NCBI RefSeq assembly: GCF_000734895.2
Contig: NZ_CP011382.1
Location: forward strand, 846,700-910,699
Direction: 5' to 3'
Origin: Calothrix sp. 336/3
GTDB lineage: Bacteria > Cyanobacteriota > Cyanobacteriia > Cyanobacteriales > Nostocaceae
Length of the DNA stretch: 64,000 nt
Under the pieces are notes generated by a model. That model saw only the letters and a program-made list of their open reading frames with translations, did no database searches and had not been told where the DNA came from. Every line of letters starts with the position of its first letter. Position 1 is the stretch's first letter. Both the position numbers and the translations under genes were made by a program. Below, in pieces: positions 61,612 to 64,000 of this stretch.

Positions 61612-63207
61612 TTATCTGCGTTGCCACCAGAGGAAAGCAGCTGTGATAAAACCCAGAAGAGGTAAGACAAATAAAGAGGTAATTCCTAGGAGATTCGCTT
61701 GTGCTTCACTGAGATTTATCCGTCGATTTCTTGCTTCCTTAGGACGAATAGACAGAATTAAATTATCTTGTTGGGTTGTCCAAGTGACGGAGTTAAGAAA
61801 GATGTCTCCGTTGAGTTGCTGGGTAAAGATACCATCAGTGGCAAAGCTAGAGTTGCCAAATACCACCATACGTGATTCTTTAGCGGTTGTGGTTGTTTTT
61901 GGGGTTTGGGGGGTAGGTGTGGGGGTAGGTGTGGGGATAGGAGTAGGTATCGTTACCTTTGTTCCTGCTTGACGTTTAAGAGCAACTCCTAGGTTAAAGG
62001 GACCTTGGCGATCGCCTTGATTAAATTGCAAATTTTCGCTTTGTAGGTCGCTTTCTGCCCATACCTTGGGATAACCTTTAGTTAACAGTAAGGGTTTGGC
62101 TTCAATTCCAGGAACGGGAGTAGTATCAACTGCCCTAGCTACGGGATAGTAAGAAATACCATTACCAAAATCCTTAGTAATCGGATGCTGACCATATTCT
62201 GTCACCATAGGAACAGGAGGATCGAAACGACTGGAAAGATCCACGACTAAACGATTATCTAGCTTCACACCCCACTCATTTAATAAACTATCGAGTTTGG
62301 GGTCAGTCCCAGGGTCAACCATCACTACCAAGTTACCACCCTGATTTAAATATTCCCTCAAAGCAATCACTTCACTTTCCAGTAATGCTCTTTTTGCCCC
62401 AGCAATCACAATTACACTTGCATCTTGGGGAATGTTTGATTGTTCGGCTAAATTCAGACTAGATGTGGTGAAATTCTTCTCTGACAAAGATTGAATTGCT
62501 TGGGACATGGCAGCTTTTCCGGGAGTAGTGGGACGCTCACCGTGTCCTTGCAGAAAGTAAATTTTAGCTGTGGCAGCATTGGTGACTTGTTGCAGACGGT
62601 TAGTTAAACGAATTTCCGAAAGTCGTTCGTTCTGATTGACAACTTGCACTAGTTGGCGTTTTTTGTCTGCTTGGATATAAACTTCCCCATATTCCTTCAT
62701 CCCAAACTCATTGACAATTCCGGGTCTGGCTTTGGGGTCGATATATTCATATTTAAATAGAGGATTAAGACGCTGATAATTTTCTAGTAAGTCTTTATCA
62801 ATGGCATTTTGATTACTATCAAATATCCAGACTTTTACGGGATTTTTCAGAGAACGTACTAATTCCTGGGACTGGGGTGAGAGGGTAAATAATCGAGTTT
62901 CGGTGAAGTCACTACGTAGATAGTAACGAGAACCCAGAAAGTTAATTAAAGCCAGGATGGCTAAAAATGCCAAGGTGGCTATTAAAGCATTTGTATTTAC
63001 TTGGGTAGAGCGTTTTCCCCACCAATTATGTGTTTGGTTTTGACAAAATAACCAGAAGCCACTGATGGCAACGCCAAGGATAATTAAGAGGAGAGGAATA
63101 ACATTCCATTGTGCTGAGACAAAACCAATTGTGAAACCAGCTGTTGTAAAAAACGGTCCGAGGAGAAATAAATATTTCCAAGGTTTTTGGGTGGCAATGA
63201 TTTTCAT
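61612..63207 (-). CDS. GldG-like ABC transporter auxiliary protein
   Basis: This 531-residue protein has two N-terminal membrane helices before residue 65 and a third at about 70-90 (IATLAFLAILALINFLGSRY). Then comes the GldG-type outer domain with YYLRSDFTETRLFTLSPQSQ, IYFLQGHGERPTTPGKAAMS and GGNLVVMVDPGTDPKLDSLL. A (Pro-Thr)n linker (PTPIPTPTPTPTPQTPK, about residue 427) and a C-terminal helix (LLGITSLFVLPLLGFITAAF) complete it. It forms a unit with the ABC-2 permease upstream and DUF4340 downstream. In Bacteroidetes GldG acts with GldA/F in gliding, but here only the family resemblance is claimed. Confidence 0.88.
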   Translation of the reverse strand: MKIIATQKPWKYLFLLGPFFTTAGFTIGFVSAQWNVIPLLLIILGVAISGFWLFCQNQTHNWWGKRSTQVNTNALIATLAFLAILALINFLGSRYYLRSDFTETRLFTLSPQSQELVRSLKNPVKVWIFDSNQNAIDKDLLENYQRLNPLFKYEYIDPKARPGIVNEFGMKEYGEVYIQADKKRQLVQVVNQNERLSEIRLTNRLQQVTNAATAKIYFLQGHGERPTTPGKAAMSQAIQSLSEKNFTTSSLNLAEQSNIPQDASVIVIAGAKRALLESEVIALREYLNQGGNLVVMVDPGTDPKLDSLLNEWGVKLDNRLVVDLSSRFDPPVPMVTEYGQHPITKDFGNGISYYPVARAVDTTPVPGIEAKPLLLTKGYPKVWAESDLQSENLQFNQGDRQGPFNLGVALKRQAGTKVTIPTPIPTPTPTPTPQTPKTTTTAKESRMVVFGNSSFATDGIFTQQLNGDIFLNSVTWTTQQDNLILSIRPKEARNRRINLSEAQANLLGITSLFVLPLLGFITAAFLWWQRR

Positions 63208-63376
63208 CCAAATATAAAAAAGAGGGGGAAAGGTTAAGGAAAGAGTCAGGGAGTAAAAAGTCTTTGGGATTGAGGAGATTTACAAAAAAGAAATTACCAA
63301 TGTTGTGAGCGTAGCGAGCCAAACCCCATACTACAAAAATTTTCGGTACATAATTTCCTGGAAATCTCCTCACCTA

Positions 63377-64000
63377 TTACCTAACTCGCAGCGTATCGAT
63401 GGATTGAGCTGTCAAAAAGATACCTAGAATAATGTAACTAGCGAATAATATCAAGCTGCTAGTGTCAAAGATGCCTTGAATCAGGTTATTGTAGTGCTTG
63501 AGTAGGGAGAGATGACCAAGGGCTTCTCCGAAGATACCGGGAATATTTTTGGCGATTAAATCAATAAATAGGAGCAACAAAATTACAGCGAAGGTGAGGA
63601 CTGCTGAGAGAATTGTGCTATCGGTGAGGGAGGAAATGAACATCCCGACGGAGAGAATAGCTGCTGCGAGGAGAATTAAGGCTAAATGACCGAGTAGGGG
63701 GACGGTGAGAGACATGGGAGGGTTAGAATCGCTGAGGGCGATCGCCTCTAAAGCTAAAATGGGGATAATCAGGGTGATGAAAAATGTCACCACACCCAAA
63801 AGTTTACCGACTGCTACTGACCAATTGGTGATGGGTGATGTGGCTAATAGCTCTAAGGTGCCACTTTTGCGCTCATCTGCGTATAGTCCCATGGAGAGAA
63901 TCGGCAGGATAAACAGTAACAACCACCCCATCCGGTCTAAAAATGCGCGAATAAATTCATAGGGTACGTCTATTGGTGCATTTGCTAGACCTAACTGTTG
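63377..64000 (-). CDS. ABC-2 type transporter permease, 5' end outside the window
   Basis: The frame is open to the window edge, giving at least 207 residues. The visible part has FLDRMGWLLLFILPILSMGL followed by YADERKSGTLELLATSPITN, the hallmark of ABC-2 permeases related to GldF/NosY. Four more membrane helices and a periplasmic segment then run to the end (IILGIFLTAQSIDTLRVR). The N-terminal helix and part of the first loop lie beyond 64000. It is followed after 169 bp by the GldG-like gene, and an ATP-binding subunit is expected upstream, outside the window. Confidence 0.9.
   Translation of the reverse strand, partial: QQLGLANAPIDVPYEFIRAFLDRMGWLLLFILPILSMGLYADERKSGTLELLATSPITNWSVAVGKLLGVVTFFITLIIPILALEAIALSDSNPPMSLTVPLLGHLALILLAAAILSVGMFISSLTDSTILSAVLTFAVILLLLFIDLIAKNIPGIFGEALGHLSLLKHYNNLIQGIFDTSSLILFASYIILGIFLTAQSIDTLRVR

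Noticed and set aside
63026..63373. Minus-strand frame overlapping the start of the GldG-like gene
   Set aside because: It lies out of frame with the well-supported GldG-like gene and has no family pattern.

Overview
The window is chromosomal DNA of a filamentous cyanobacterium, most likely heterocyst-forming (Nostocales). The signs are very frequent HIP1 octamers (GCGATCGC), short tandem heptamer and nonamer repeats in spacers, several small palindromic mobile elements, and gene families typical of that group: pentapeptide and TPR proteins, a Nif11-like protein, and the adjacent TIGR02587/TIGR02588-type pair. No tRNA, rRNA, transposase gene or genuine CRISPR array was seen.

Positions 1-31000 hold a contractile injection system (CIS) of the phage-tail-like eCIS class, in a gene set resembling the thylakoid-anchored CIS known from Anabaena. 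It is split into three transcription blocks. (i) Minus strand, 1-2944: gp25-like baseplate protein, baseplate-J protein and the start of a further gene cut by the window edge. (ii) Minus strand, 14121-10391: DUF4255 cap/terminator protein, a 75-residue protein, the AAA+ ATPase and a Nif11-like protein. (iii) Plus strand, 15059-30990: sheath, four tube-fold proteins, two tail-assembly-like paralogues, a DUF6760 protein, another small protein, a 2362-residue low-complexity protein, the Afp7-like adaptor, the VgrG-like spike and the PAAR-like (DUF4280) tip.

Between blocks (i) and (ii) lies a cargo region on the plus strand. It holds a DUF4157 protein with an HELTH motif, a small chaperone- or immunity-like partner, an island of two toxin-antitoxin modules bracketed by imperfect direct repeats (one toxin broken by a single nonsense codon), and a second cargo candidate. 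The two cargo candidates share an N-terminal signature. The second lacks DUF4157 but has a possible nucleotidyltransferase motif. Tail fibre and conventional tape-measure genes are not visible and could lie beyond the left edge.

Positions 31100-43600 are mixed: a pseudokinase fused to a solute-binding-like domain, a secreted TPR protein divergent from a secreted pentapeptide-repeat protein, a DUF5995 protein, a 2-oxoglutarate oxygenase, a UvrD/PcrA helicase, a HEAT-repeat protein and a membrane protein. Spacers here are rich in small mobile elements, including a three-level nested insertion at 38118-38553.

Positions 44000-49400 form an NAD-metabolism cluster: nadE, a chorismate-mutase/PchB-like gene, an NrtR-type regulator with a degenerate Nudix box, a nadD-like gene and pncB. 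A perfect palindrome upstream of pncB is a candidate operator.

Positions 50200-64000 carry a hemerythrin-like protein, the TIGR02587/88 pair, alaS with a clear terminator, a diguanylate cyclase with a dead receiver domain, an FtsH-peptidase-like protein without its ATPase, purU, a small membrane protein and, running off the right edge, an ABC-2 permease / GldG-like / DUF4340 operon.
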